The notes under the pieces are model-generated. The model did no database searches and had not been told where the DNA came from. It saw only the letters and a program-made list of their open reading frames with translations. A stretch of 64,000 bases of DNA from Thalassospira alkalitolerans (GTDB lineage Bacteria > Pseudomonadota > Alphaproteobacteria > Rhodospirillales > Thalassospiraceae), in assembly GCF_002115745.1 (NCBI RefSeq), contig NZ_JFKB01000010.1, forward strand, positions 62,001-126,000, read 5' to 3'. A program made the position numbers and the translations under genes. Shown here one piece after another: positions 26,361 to 34,984 of this stretch (positions within the stretch are counted from its first letter, which is position 1; each line of letters opens with the position of its first letter).

Positions 26361-26792
26361 AAGCGATCCCAGAACCGCCAGACTTTCATACCGCTTGATA
26401 TAAGGTTCGTGAAACACGCGCTCGACGAATTCGCTATATTCATCCATATCGGCAACCTGAATGCGCAAAACAAAATCATGCGCCCCGGTCACGTGATGGC
26501 ACTGAACGACTTCAGGCATTTTGGCGAAAGCCTCGCGCATCAGGATATAACGATCCGGTCGGTCACGTTCCATGGTCAGCAACACAATGATCATCATGCG
26601 CTTGCCAAATGCTTTGGGGGAAACGACGGCAACATCGCGTTCAATCACGCCCGTTTCACGCAGGCGCTGCACCCGGCGCAAACAGGCTGCAGATGACAAT
26701 CCCACCTGTGTCGACAGCTCGCTCCCGGTCAGGCGGCTGTTTTCCTGCAGAAGTTCCAGCAGGCGATAATCGAATTTATCAAGTTCGGTCAA
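26355..26792 (-). CDS. Lrp/AsnC-family transcriptional regulator
   Basis: A 145-residue regulator with an N-terminal helix-turn-helix (LSTQVGLSSAACLRRVQRLR, about residues 25-44) and a C-terminal RAM domain with VVQCHHVTGAHDFVLRI. It resembles the leucine-responsive group and would respond to an amino acid. It is convergent with the carboxynorspermidine genes. A 12-base palindrome and AT-rich repeats lie 75-125 bases upstream of its start and may be an autoregulatory site. Its targets are unknown. Confidence 0.9.
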   Translation of the reverse strand: MTELDKFDYRLLELLQENSRLTGSELSTQVGLSSAACLRRVQRLRETGVIERDVAVVSPKAFGKRMMIIVLLTMERDRPDRYILMREAFAKMPEVVQCHHVTGAHDFVLRIQVADMDEYSEFVERVFHEPYIKRYESLAVLGSLK

Positions 26793-26866
26793 AATTCCCC
26801 CAGCCGCAAATCTGCATTAATCACATCCCCGCACAATGACCGAAGCGGTCCGAGAAGAAAAATCGT

Positions 26867-26878
26867 TTTTACGTAAAA
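26867..26878. promoter_or_regulatory. Palindrome in the Lrp / DUF1127 divergent promoter region
   Basis: TTTTACGTAAAA is a perfect 12-base palindrome 75 bases upstream of the Lrp-type gene, followed by TGCGGAAATTTCGCA and GCATTTACG, which repeat parts of it. The arrangement suits Lrp-type multi-site binding but is not proven. Confidence 0.4.
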
Positions 26879-27006
26879 TTTGCGGAAATTTCGCACGCAT
26901 TTACGATCTTTGCGCACCGAAGTCATTTGATGCGGGCTAATTTCAACCTGTGTTCGGAAGTGATTTCGGACCCTCATTAGAAAAAGCAAACTAGCGAGCC
27001 AGCATC

Positions 27007-27258
27007 ATGTCAGCACAAATCACGACACACTCCCTCGTCGCCACCACCAATGCTGCGCCGACGTCAAAATCGGCATTCGGCGCAGTTGTCTGGCGCTGGC
27101 TCGTCCTTTCTGCGCAGCATGTGGCAAAGCGTCACAAGATCGCACGTGACACCGCATGGCTTCGCGAAAGCCCGGAATTTGTCCTTAGGGATGTTGGGCT
27201 TGACCGCAACATGGTCGAACGGGCCTGTCTGACGGGCAAAGCATCATCAAACGACTAG
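27007..27258 (+). CDS. DUF1127-family small protein
   Basis: An 83-residue protein whose C-terminal part carries the DUF1127 core: a basic helix (VAKRHKIARDTAWLRE) followed by LRDVGLDRNMVERA. Such proteins are frequent in alphaproteobacteria, and some are linked to RNA binding and nutrient stress. The gene is divergent from the Lrp-type gene and short intergenic sequence separates it from the convergent maiA. Confidence 0.85.
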   Translation: MSAQITTHSLVATTNAAPTSKSAFGAVVWRWLVLSAQHVAKRHKIARDTAWLRESPEFVLRDVGLDRNMVERACLTGKASSND

Positions 27259-27275
27259 GACTGGAATCTGATCCT

Positions 27276-27932
27276 CTAGCGTGGACAAAGATCAGGATGG
27301 GCGCGTGCAAACGCGTCCATCGCAAGACAACGTTCGGCAATGCGATTAACCGCATTAAGCCCGCCAATATCAACGCCCCACCGTTTGGCATTGAAAACCT
27401 GTGGAATTAAGCAGATATCGGCCATTGACGGCCGATCTCCGTGGCAAAAACCACCGGAATTGGCGGGATCAAGAAGCCGCTCGAATGCATTAAGCCCCTC
27501 GGCGATATATTTCCGCATCCACGCCAAACGTATTTCCGTCGGATCATCACCGTGCGCCTCGGCCATCTTCATCACATTGCCGACCACGCCCAGATTGCAA
27601 ACAGGGTGAATATCCATCGCAATCACATGCGACAATGCACGTACATGCTGCCTTCCCACGGCATCGTTCGGCAGGAAATCCGCCCCTTTGTGGGTTTCAT
27701 CCAGATATTCGATGATCGCCAATGACTGGGTTAACAAAACCCCGTCGATCTGAAGAGCCGGCACCAATCCTTGCGGATTGCGTTCCCGGAACTCAGGGGA
27801 TTTATGCATCCCTGCCACAAGATCAATCGGCTCGGTCCGATACGGGATACCCAAAAGGCAAAGCGCGATCCGGACCCGATAGGATGCCGATGACCGCCAA
27901 TAGTCATATAATATGACCTCATTCATGGCCAT
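27276..27932 (-). CDS. maiA: Maleylacetoacetate isomerase (zeta-class GST)
   Basis: A 218-residue glutathione transferase-fold enzyme that isomerizes maleylacetoacetate to fumarylacetoacetate using glutathione. The zeta-class active-site motif SSASYRVRIAL is at residues 14-24, NPQGLVPALQIDG follows near 52, and the C-terminal helical domain has GDRPSMADICLIPQVFNAKRW. Its ATG comes directly after the fahA stop, so the two are coupled. It is step 4 of tyrosine degradation, last gene of the hmgA-fahA-maiA operon. Confidence 0.94.
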   Translation of the reverse strand: MAMNEVILYDYWRSSASYRVRIALCLLGIPYRTEPIDLVAGMHKSPEFRERNPQGLVPALQIDGVLLTQSLAIIEYLDETHKGADFLPNDAVGRQHVRALSHVIAMDIHPVCNLGVVGNVMKMAEAHGDDPTEIRLAWMRKYIAEGLNAFERLLDPANSGGFCHGDRPSMADICLIPQVFNAKRWGVDIGGLNAVNRIAERCLAMDAFARAHPDLCPR

Positions 27933-28958
27933 TCATTCCGCGCGATTATATTGTATGACTTTTTGATCGATGGCCCCGAAAATCGACTGACCATCACCGT
28001 CCAGCATCTCAATCCGGACCTGATCACCAAACTGCAGAAACGGCGTTTCAGGTTTGCCGTTTTCAATGGTTTCAATCATACGGATTTCCGCAATACAGGA
28101 ATATCCCGCACCGCCCTGATCAACCGGTTTGCCCGCAGCACCATCAAGTTTGTTGGAAACCGTCCCCGACCCGATGATTGACCCGGCACATAAAGGCCGG
28201 GTTTTTGCCGCATGGGCAACCAATTGGGCAAAATCGAACGTCATATCGACACCGGCATTGGCGCGCCCAAATGGCTTGCCATTCAAATCAACACAAAGAG
28301 GCAAGTGGACTTTTCCCCCGTCCCAAGCATCGCCCAATTCGTCGGGCGTGACCGCGACTGGCGAAAAAGCCGAAGACGGCTTGGACTGGAAAAAGCCAAA
28401 CCCCTTGGCCAGTTCGCCCGGTATTAACCCGCGCAACGAAACATCATTGACCAACATAATCAGACGAATACCATCACGGGCCTGTTCAAGGCTGGCCCCC
28501 ATGGGGACATCACCGGTAATCACCGCGATTTCGCCTTCCATATCGATACCCCATGCCGTATCGGCCAGACGGATATCGTCACGCGGACCAAGGAAACTGT
28601 CCGATCCACCCTGATACATCAGCGGATCGGTCCAGAACGTTTCCGGCATTTCCGCACCGCGTGCCTTGCGCACAAGTTCAACATGATTGACATAGGCAGA
28701 CCCATCCGCCCACTGAAACGCACGCGGCAGCGGCGAATGCAGTTTTGTCGCATCCAATTTCATAAGCGTTGCAACAGTCGATCCGGCGGCGATTTCAGCG
28801 GCCAACTCGGTCAGACGCGGTTCAATAACGCCCCAGTTATCAAGGGCTGCTTGCAGGGTCGGCGCGATTGCGCTGGCATCGACATAATGCGAAAGATCGC
28901 CTGTCACCAGTATAAGCTGTCCGTCACGGGTGCCGTTTTTAAGAGTTGCGAGTTTCAT
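27933..28958 (-). CDS. fahA: Fumarylacetoacetase (FAH family)
   Basis: A 341-residue hydrolase that splits fumarylacetoacetate into fumarate and acetoacetate. The FAH fold is clear: Glu metal ligands in DMEGEIAV, conserved NDVSLRGLIPGE, FFQSKPSSAFSP and GSGTVSN. The N-terminal part (residues 1-110) is the short version of the bacterial fumarylacetoacetase subgroup, not the 420-residue animal form. It lies 63 bases after hmgA and directly before maiA. Confidence 0.92.
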   Translation of the reverse strand: MKLATLKNGTRDGQLILVTGDLSHYVDASAIAPTLQAALDNWGVIEPRLTELAAEIAAGSTVATLMKLDATKLHSPLPRAFQWADGSAYVNHVELVRKARGAEMPETFWTDPLMYQGGSDSFLGPRDDIRLADTAWGIDMEGEIAVITGDVPMGASLEQARDGIRLIMLVNDVSLRGLIPGELAKGFGFFQSKPSSAFSPVAVTPDELGDAWDGGKVHLPLCVDLNGKPFGRANAGVDMTFDFAQLVAHAAKTRPLCAGSIIGSGTVSNKLDGAAGKPVDQGGAGYSCIAEIRMIETIENGKPETPFLQFGDQVRIEMLDGDGQSIFGAIDQKVIQYNRAE

Positions 28959-29014
28959 CGGTTTTATGCCTCCGGCATTCTTGTCGTTAGATCCTGAAGT
29001 TTTCTTGTTATGGA

Positions 29015-29031
29015 TCGGCCGTTACGGCCGA
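29015..29031 (-). repeat. Stem-loop with the hmgA stop codon in its loop
   Basis: TCGGCCG (29015-29021) and CGGCCGA (29025-29031) are perfect 7-bp arms; the 3-base loop (29022-29024) is exactly the TAA stop of hmgA read on the minus strand. No U-run follows immediately. Confidence 0.6.
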
Positions 29032-30392
29032 CCTTCGGGAGTCCCGTCAAATTTGCGTTCCAGCCCATCCCAACATTCAAGATAGTCATCCTGAAGCGTG
29101 TCGAGTTCAGCGGCAAATTTCGTCAATTGCTGGGGAAACTGCGTTTCGAACATAAAGGCCATAGTGCCATCAAGTTTCTGCGGCCCCAGATTGCTGTTTG
29201 AGGCTTTTTCAAAGCCGAACGCATCAGGACCATGGGCCAGCATCATGTTATGCAAGCTCATGCCACCGGGAACGAAGCCTTCTTCCTTGGCGTCATATTG
29301 ACCGCAGATCAGGCCCATGAATTCCGACATGATATTGCGATGATACCAAGGGGGCCGGAATGTGTTTTCCGCCACCATCCAGCGCGGTGGGAAAATCACG
29401 AAATCAATATTCGCGGTTCCGGCTTCCCCCGATGGGGCGGTTAAAACCGTAAAGATTGACGGATCAGGATGGTCAAACAGGATCGCCCCAACCGGTGAAA
29501 ACGTGCGCAGGTCATATTTGAACGGCGTGTAATTGCCGTGCCATGCCACAACGTCCAGCGGCGAATGACCAATGCCGGTTTCATGGAACTGCCCGCACCA
29601 TTTGATCAGAATGCGACACGGGGTTTCCTTGTCCTCATAAGCCGCGACCGGCGTTTTGAAATCGCGCGGATTTGCAAGACAGTTGGCCCCGATTGGCCCC
29701 CGTTCTGGCAGGGTGAATTTTGCGCCGTAATTTTCACAAACATAGCCACGCGCACCGCCGTCAATCCCGGCCTTGGTGATCGCGACCTTAAACATCATGC
29801 CACGCGGGATCAGGGCAATTTCAAGCGGCTCAACATCCATGATGCCAAGCTCTGTAAAGATACGAAGTGTGCCACTTTCAGGCACGATCAGCATCTCGCC
29901 ATCGGCGTTAAAGAAATAATCGTCCACCATGTCGGTGTTACAGACATAGACATGGCTTGCCATGCCCGTCAGGGTCATGGCATCGCCCGCCGTGGTAATG
30001 GTCCGCATACCCGATATGAAATCAGTCGGGTTATTTGGCATCGGCACCGGGTCCCAGCGCAACTGACCAAGTGCCAAACTGTGATCATTCACGCAAGGTG
30101 CCGTTTTCCATTCCGGCAGGGCAAAGGATTTAAACCGGCCATTATGACGCACACTGGGTCGCATACGATAAAGCCAGGACCGTTCATTGGTGCCACGTGG
30201 CGCGGTAAAAGGTGACCCTGAAAGCTGTTCGGCATAAAGGCCATAGGCACATTTTTGCGGGCTATTTTGCCCCTGTGGCAGGGCACCGGGCAGGCTTTCG
30301 GTTTCAAAATCATTGCCGAAACCGGGCATGTAACGCAAATCGCCCACAAGGCTGTTCTCAGCGGTTCTGGTGGTAACAATGTGATCTGTCAT
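29022..30392 (-). CDS. hmgA: Homogentisate 1,2-dioxygenase
   Basis: A 456-residue iron(II) dioxygenase that opens the ring of homogentisate to maleylacetoacetate. Conserved motifs include [12 protein letters not shown] at the N-terminus, [11 protein letters not shown], the iron ligands in [15 protein letters not shown] and [13 protein letters not shown], and a full-length C-terminus. An AAGGAAAAAGG ribosome region precedes the ATG. It is divergent from the MarR gene, with a MarR-type palindrome between them, and leads the fahA-maiA operon. Confidence 0.96.
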   Translation of the reverse strand: MTDHIVTTRTAENSLVGDLRYMPGFGNDFETESLPGALPQGQNSPQKCAYGLYAEQLSGSPFTAPRGTNERSWLYRMRPSVRHNGRFKSFALPEWKTAPCVNDHSLALGQLRWDPVPMPNNPTDFISGMRTITTAGDAMTLTGMASHVYVCNTDMVDDYFFNADGEMLIVPESGTLRIFTELGIMDVEPLEIALIPRGMMFKVAITKAGIDGGARGYVCENYGAKFTLPERGPIGANCLANPRDFKTPVAAYEDKETPCRILIKWCGQFHETGIGHSPLDVVAWHGNYTPFKYDLRTFSPVGAILFDHPDPSIFTVLTAPSGEAGTANIDFVIFPPRWMVAENTFRPPWYHRNIMSEFMGLICGQYDAKEEGFVPGGMSLHNMMLAHGPDAFGFEKASNSNLGPQKLDGTMAFMFETQFPQQLTKFAAELDTLQDDYLECWDGLERKFDGTPEGRP

Positions 30393-30416
30393 TGCCTTTT
30401 TCCTTACAATCCCTCA

Positions 30417-30452
30417 TATAGTTACATTCGTAACTATAATTTTTGTAACTAT
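30417..30452. promoter_or_regulatory. MarR-type operator between hmgA and marR-type gene
   Basis: Perfect 9-base arms TATAGTTAC and GTAACTATA (30417-30438) with a 4-base centre, plus a third half-site GTAACTAT at 30445-30452. It fills most of the 79-base divergent gap, covering the likely promoters of both genes. Confidence 0.75.
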
Positions 30453-30471
30453 CAAACAGCCTTTTAAAACC

Positions 30472-30900
30472 ATGAAATCTGAATTTGATTTACACAGCTT
30501 TCTGCCGTTTTTAATGCATCACGCCAGCGAGAAGATCAGCCTTGGTTTTCGCGATATCTATCGCGACCGATACCGTATGACCCGATCGGAATGGCGCGTC
30601 CTGGCGACCCTTGGCCAATATGGCGCACTAACGGCGACTGAAATCATTGCCCATACGGGCCTGCATAAAACCAAAGTATCGCGCGCGGTTTTTTCCATCG
30701 AACAACGCCGCTGGCTAAAGCGTGGCCAGGATGAAAATGACAAGCGCATCCATCGGCTTGAACTGACATCACAGGGCAATTCCGCCTTTAATGCACTCTG
30801 TGACGCGGGTGCTGCCTATAACCAAAAAGTTCATGATTTTCTGGGCGCAGATGATTTCAAACGTCTTTCCGGCCTCCTGGAAAAGCTGAACGATCTTTAA
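30472..30900 (+). CDS. hmgR: MarR-family regulator of homogentisate genes
   Basis: A 142-residue MarR protein with a winged helix (YGALTATEIIAHTGLHKTKVSRA region, residues about 50-75, wing QDENDKRIHRLELT). It is divergent from hmgA and separated only by the palindromic operator, so it most likely represses hmgA-fahA-maiA until homogentisate appears. Its 3' end overlaps the convergent IclR gene by 44 bases. The name follows the known regulator of this pathway in other proteobacteria and is inferred by position. Confidence 0.85.
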   Translation: MKSEFDLHSFLPFLMHHASEKISLGFRDIYRDRYRMTRSEWRVLATLGQYGALTATEIIAHTGLHKTKVSRAVFSIEQRRWLKRGQDENDKRIHRLELTSQGNSAFNALCDAGAAYNQKVHDFLGADDFKRLSGLLEKLNDL

Positions 30901-31753
30901 GGCCGGGATTGTCAGCCTTATCGTCTTCATCGCGCGGCTTTCCGCCCCAACTTTGGGTGAAATCGGCAATCGCGCGCAGAAAAACGTCAAAGGCCGGTTG
31001 GCCGGGCTGAAAGTAATTTGCCTTGGGGTTCATCAGCGTGACACAGCACGCCACCGCCCCGTCCAGATTGTAAACCGGCGCACTGATTGCCGACAAACCC
31101 GGCACAATATCGCCTTCAATCACAGCCGCACCGCGTTCGCGGGTTTCAACAATCAAACGATCCACCGTTGCATCATCCCAATGCAGAATATCCTGTTCTG
31201 CGCGAATGACATGCTCGATCGCGTTATGGGGCATGGTCGATAAAAACGCTTGGCCCGTGGCAGACCGCAATAACGGCATCACGGTTCCAAGCCCCATGGT
31301 CGATATGATCGGCGGACCGCCATGCTCGGTCCGGATCAGAACCGGTCCGCGTTCGCCCCAAATCGCCAAATGCCCCGATGATCGCAACTCAATCGCCAGA
31401 TTGCGCAAAAGTCGCCCGGCCCGCATGACAACATCATTGCGTTCAATTGCCGAAATTCCCATTCGCAAGGCCATCGGCCCCAAACCATAAAGCCCGGTCA
31501 GGTCATCCTGCCAGGCAAGACCTATGCGCACCAAACTGGCGAGATAGCGATGCACCTTGGCGGGTGGCATACCCACCGCCGCCGCCAAATCCTTAAGCGG
31601 CACCGGAAATTTGAAATCACATAATGCGGCAATAATAACGCCGCTGACCTCAACCGATTGGATGCCTTTGCGCGTATCCGCAACATCAACCGCATCAGTG
31701 ATATCGGAGCCATCACTGCCTACTGAAGGATTATTTGATGGGACTCTAACCAA
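30857..31753 (-). CDS. IclR-family transcriptional regulator
   Basis: A 298-residue regulator with an N-terminal winged helix-turn-helix (FPVPLKDLAAAVGMPPAKVH, residues about 49-68) and a GAF-like effector domain (about 110-265) containing GDIVPGLSAISAPVYNLDG. The only in-frame start candidate is TTG 31753, which has AGG 6 bases upstream; an in-frame stop lies just before. It is divergent from the second TRAP operon and is its likely regulator. The long acidic/basic tail after residue 270 overlaps marR. Confidence 0.85.
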   Translation of the reverse strand: MVRVPSNNPSVGSDGSDITDAVDVADTRKGIQSVEVSGVIIAALCDFKFPVPLKDLAAAVGMPPAKVHRYLASLVRIGLAWQDDLTGLYGLGPMALRMGISAIERNDVVMRAGRLLRNLAIELRSSGHLAIWGERGPVLIRTEHGGPPIISTMGLGTVMPLLRSATGQAFLSTMPHNAIEHVIRAEQDILHWDDATVDRLIVETRERGAAVIEGDIVPGLSAISAPVYNLDGAVACCVTLMNPKANYFQPGQPAFDVFLRAIADFTQSWGGKPRDEDDKADNPGLKDRSAFPGGRKDV

Positions 31754-31997
31754 AATTAACCTGCATAAATTTCATATTGCGTAATTCATTATATATATCA
31801 TAATTATAATTCAAAAGAAAAATTGCTTCAACATCCGATCAAAAGCCACCGATCAGATGCGCCCTCGTTTGCCGCATCGCACCAACAGGACCGACCACGG
31901 TCACAATACGTCATTAAACCGACATCCGAAATCAAAGGGCATCCTTGGCCCCGAACCAAACGTCAAACCAATGATCAAAAAAAACAGGGAGAGGAAC

Positions 31998-33056
31998 GTG
32001 AAATCCATGAAATTTCGTAAAACGCTAATAGGCCTTTTGGCCGGAGCAACAATTCTGACAAGTGCGGGCATTGCCCAAGCTGCCGAGATCACCCTTAAAG
32101 TCAGTCATTATCTGCCACCAAGCCACGGCTTCCAGAAAGACTTCCTTGAAAACTGGGGCAAGGAACTTTCGGAAAAGACCAATGGCAAGGTTGAAGTCAA
32201 AGTCTTTGACGCAACATCCGCCTTTGGCAAGATCGACCGCCAAGCCGATCAGGTCCGGGCTGGTGTGATGGACATGGCTGTTGGTCTGAACGGCATCCCG
32301 CGCGACCGTTATCCGGCCGCCTCGGTTATTGAAATGCCATTCCTTGTGAAATATGCCGATTCCGGGTCCGAAACCCTGTGGCAACTTTACAAAGAAGGCC
32401 TTCTGGGCAGTGATTATAACGACTTCAAAGTGCTTGGCTTGTTCACCCACGAAGGCGGCCTGATCCATACGCTTGATACGCCGGTTCGTTCGCTCGAAGA
32501 CCTTAAAGGCCTTCGCCTCAGAACGCCAAGCCCGGCGGTTTCGGCAATGCTTGAATCCTTTGGTGCGTCGCCGGTTGGCCTGCCACCCTCGGCCATTTAT
32601 GAAAACCTGCAAAAGGGTAATATCGAAGGTCTGGTAACGACCTGGGATCTGGTTAATGCGGTAAAAGCCAACGAACTTTTGAAATATCATACCGATGCAG
32701 CGGCCTATACCGCCGGGTTCTATTTCGTGATGAACCAGAAGAAATACGACAGCCTGCCCGAAGATGTCCGTGCCGCAATTGACGAAATTTCCGGCGATAC
32801 GCTGGTTGGAAAATTCGGTGACTGGTGGAACAAATGGGAAGCAGCTGGCAAAGCCAATGCCCAAAAGCATGGCAATGAAATCATCGAAATCGACGATGCG
32901 ACCCGCGCAAAATGGCAGGCATCTGTCCAGCCAATGATTGCAGAATACCTTGCCGGTCTGAAGGACAAAGGCGTTACCGATCCCGAAGCGATTTACAAAC
33001 GCGCACAGGAATTGGTCGCCGAATTTGACGCCAAATATCACGCTGGCGACAAATGA
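31998..33056 (+). CDS. dctP: TRAP transporter solute-binding protein (DctP family), second system
   Basis: A 352-residue periplasmic protein with a Sec signal peptide (cleavage near IAQAAE, about residue 27) and a DctP fold: LKVSHYLPPSHGFQKDF, GVMDMAVGLNGIP and the carboxylate-binding Arg region LKGLRLRTPSPAVSAML. The start may be GTG 31998 (GGGAG 6 bases upstream) or ATG 32007; the longer reading has no support. It leads dctQ-dctM and is divergent from the IclR gene. Being inside the tyrosine catabolic block, it may import an aromatic or related organic acid; this is inference. Confidence 0.9.
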   Translation: MKSMKFRKTLIGLLAGATILTSAGIAQAAEITLKVSHYLPPSHGFQKDFLENWGKELSEKTNGKVEVKVFDATSAFGKIDRQADQVRAGVMDMAVGLNGIPRDRYPAASVIEMPFLVKYADSGSETLWQLYKEGLLGSDYNDFKVLGLFTHEGGLIHTLDTPVRSLEDLKGLRLRTPSPAVSAMLESFGASPVGLPPSAIYENLQKGNIEGLVTTWDLVNAVKANELLKYHTDAAAYTAGFYFVMNQKKYDSLPEDVRAAIDEISGDTLVGKFGDWWNKWEAAGKANAQKHGNEIIEIDDATRAKWQASVQPMIAEYLAGLKDKGVTDPEAIYKRAQELVAEFDAKYHAGDK

Positions 33057-33589
33057 CCCAACGGGCTGAAAAATCGGATGGATCGCGGCTTTATGCCGCG
33101 GTTCACCAGCTTGACCGATTTATGAACAGACTGACCGACATTCTGGCATTTATCGGAATGGCGGCCCTGATCGGGGCAATCGGCATTGTAGTTGTCGATA
33201 TTATCTGGCGGCGGATTGGCGGGCAATCATTGGTCGGCGCGGTTGATCTGACACAGTTCTGCGTGATGGCAGCAGCATCATGGGCGATCCCCTATGCCTT
33301 TAGCGCACATGCCCATGTCACCGTCGATTTGATCGGCAAGAATCATTTCCGCGCCGTTTTCAGGATCATAGATACATTGATACCGGCTTTATGCGCCGGA
33401 TTGATGGCATTCTTGCTGTATCTGTCCTGGGGGCGGGCCATGGAACAATGGAATTACGGTGATGTTTCGCAGAATCTTGCGATCCCGATGATCCTGTTCT
33501 GGGGTTTCCTGCTGAGCGGCATGGCCATATCAATGCTGGTCTGTCTGGTCCATTTTCTTAAATTGCTTCTTACAAACGAGAACATCTGA
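33053..33589 (+). CDS. dctQ: TRAP transporter small permease subunit (DctQ type), second system
   Basis: A 178-residue four-helix membrane protein with the DctQ segment GIVVVDIIWRRIGGQSLVGA near residues 43-62 and FSAHAHVTVDLIGK. It overlaps dctP by ATGA and dctM by TGATG, so all three are coupled. Confidence 0.9.
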   Translation: MTQRAEKSDGSRLYAAVHQLDRFMNRLTDILAFIGMAALIGAIGIVVVDIIWRRIGGQSLVGAVDLTQFCVMAAASWAIPYAFSAHAHVTVDLIGKNHFRAVFRIIDTLIPALCAGLMAFLLYLSWGRAMEQWNYGDVSQNLAIPMILFWGFLLSGMAISMLVCLVHFLKLLLTNENI

Positions 33590-34902
33590 TGGCGACAGAA
33601 TGGGCAGGATTAATCGGGTTTGTTGCCGCCTTGGCGCTGGCCCTGCTGCGTGTGCCGGTCGCAGTTGCAATGGCGGTTGTCGGCATTGGCGGAACCCTAC
33701 TTTTAACCGATTGGATGTCAGCAAGCTATGTGATGGCCAGCCTGCCGTTCGAAGCAATCTTTCCCTATGGCCTTTCGGTTGTCCCACTGTTCATTTTCAT
33801 GGGGGTCTTTGCGTCCCATTCCGGCCTGTCGGGCAATCTGTTTCGCGGGATTACCGCCTTTTCCGGGCACCGACCGGGCGGATTGGCCGCATCTAGTATC
33901 GGGGCAAGTGCTGTATTTGGGGCGATTTGCGGATCGTCACTGGCAACTTGCGCCACCATGGGGCGCGTTGCACTTCCTGAAATGCGCGAACGTGGATATG
34001 CAAAAAGTCTGGCCGGGGCATCGATTGCTGCGGGCGGGACGTTGGGCGTTCTGATCCCGCCATCGATCCTTCTTGTGATCTATGCCTTGATGACCGAACA
34101 ATCGATTGGCGCCCTGTTTGCCGGGGCAATGATCCCGGGGCTTTTGGCGACAGTACTTTATATCACGTCCATTCGCCTGCAGGTCATGCGCAACCCGTCA
34201 CTGGCCCCGGTCAGCGACTATGTGCCTTGGTCCAAACGCTGGGGGGCGTTGCTGCGCATGTGGGACGCCATTGTTTTGATCGTGCTGGTCATCGGTGGCA
34301 TTTATGCCGGGCTGTTTTCCCCGACAGAGGCCGCCGCCGTTGGGGCCGGTGGTGCACTTTTGTTTGCCTTCCTTCGCAAACGGCTGAGCTGGTCTGTTTT
34401 GCGGAGCGGCATTCGCGAAACGGCAGGCATGACCGGGATGATCTTCCTGATTCTGATCGGGGCGTCACTTTTCAACTTTTTCATCGAAACCAGTGGCCTG
34501 ACCCAAACACTCGTCGACTGGATTACCACCCGTGGCTATTCACCGCTTACGGTGCTTATCGCCCTTTTGGTGTTTTATGTCGTACTTGGATGTTTCATGG
34601 ACAGCCTGTCGATGATCCTGCTGACTGTGGTGCCGGCATTCAATGTCATTACAGGGGTTGGATATGATCCGGTATGGTTCGGTGTCGTTTTGGTATCGGT
34701 CGTTGAAATCGGCTTAATTACCCCACCGATCGGGATGAACCTGTTTATCATTCAGGGCGTATCATCGGACATGACAATCACCACCCTGTCGCGTGGTATT
34801 TTGCCATTTTTGGCTGCCGATTTTATACGTTTAATTCTGATGGTTGCCATTCCCGGTCTGGTACTTTGGCTGCCGCATCTTTTGGGGTTTGGTGCTTACT
34901 GA
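33589..34902 (+). CDS. dctM: TRAP transporter large permease subunit (DctM type), second system
   Basis: A 437-residue protein with about 12 membrane helices and DctM motifs AAGGTLGVLIPPSILLVIYA, FSPTEAAAVGAGGAL and EIGLITPPIGMNLFI. Its ATG shares bases with the dctQ stop. It ends 22 bases before a strong bidirectional terminator. This is the shorter DctM type, a different subfamily from the one at 10847. Confidence 0.93.
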   Translation: MATEWAGLIGFVAALALALLRVPVAVAMAVVGIGGTLLLTDWMSASYVMASLPFEAIFPYGLSVVPLFIFMGVFASHSGLSGNLFRGITAFSGHRPGGLAASSIGASAVFGAICGSSLATCATMGRVALPEMRERGYAKSLAGASIAAGGTLGVLIPPSILLVIYALMTEQSIGALFAGAMIPGLLATVLYITSIRLQVMRNPSLAPVSDYVPWSKRWGALLRMWDAIVLIVLVIGGIYAGLFSPTEAAAVGAGGALLFAFLRKRLSWSVLRSGIRETAGMTGMIFLILIGASLFNFFIETSGLTQTLVDWITTRGYSPLTVLIALLVFYVVLGCFMDSLSMILLTVVPAFNVITGVGYDPVWFGVVLVSVVEIGLITPPIGMNLFIIQGVSSDMTITTLSRGILPFLAADFIRLILMVAIPGLVLWLPHLLGFGAY

Positions 34903-34924
34903 CCATCATAAACAGGCCCAGCTC

Positions 34925-34962
34925 AAACAGCCCGGAACAGCATCATCTGTTCCGGGCTGTTT
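34925..34962. terminator. Strong bidirectional terminator between dctM and hppD
   Basis: A perfect 16-bp stem (34925-34940 with 34947-34962, core CAGCCCGGAACAG/CTGTTCCGGGCTG) and a 6-base loop. The arms end in AAA and TTT, so U-runs exist on both strands for the two convergent operons. Confidence 0.9.
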
Positions 34963-34984
34963 TGCTCGCCAATTGCGTCAACCG

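Noticed and set aside
32025-33041. Long antisense open frame (338 codons) across dctP of the second TRAP system
   Set aside because: It runs opposite a clear DctP gene in a phase where codon bias avoids stops. It has no recognisable domain and no ribosome site.
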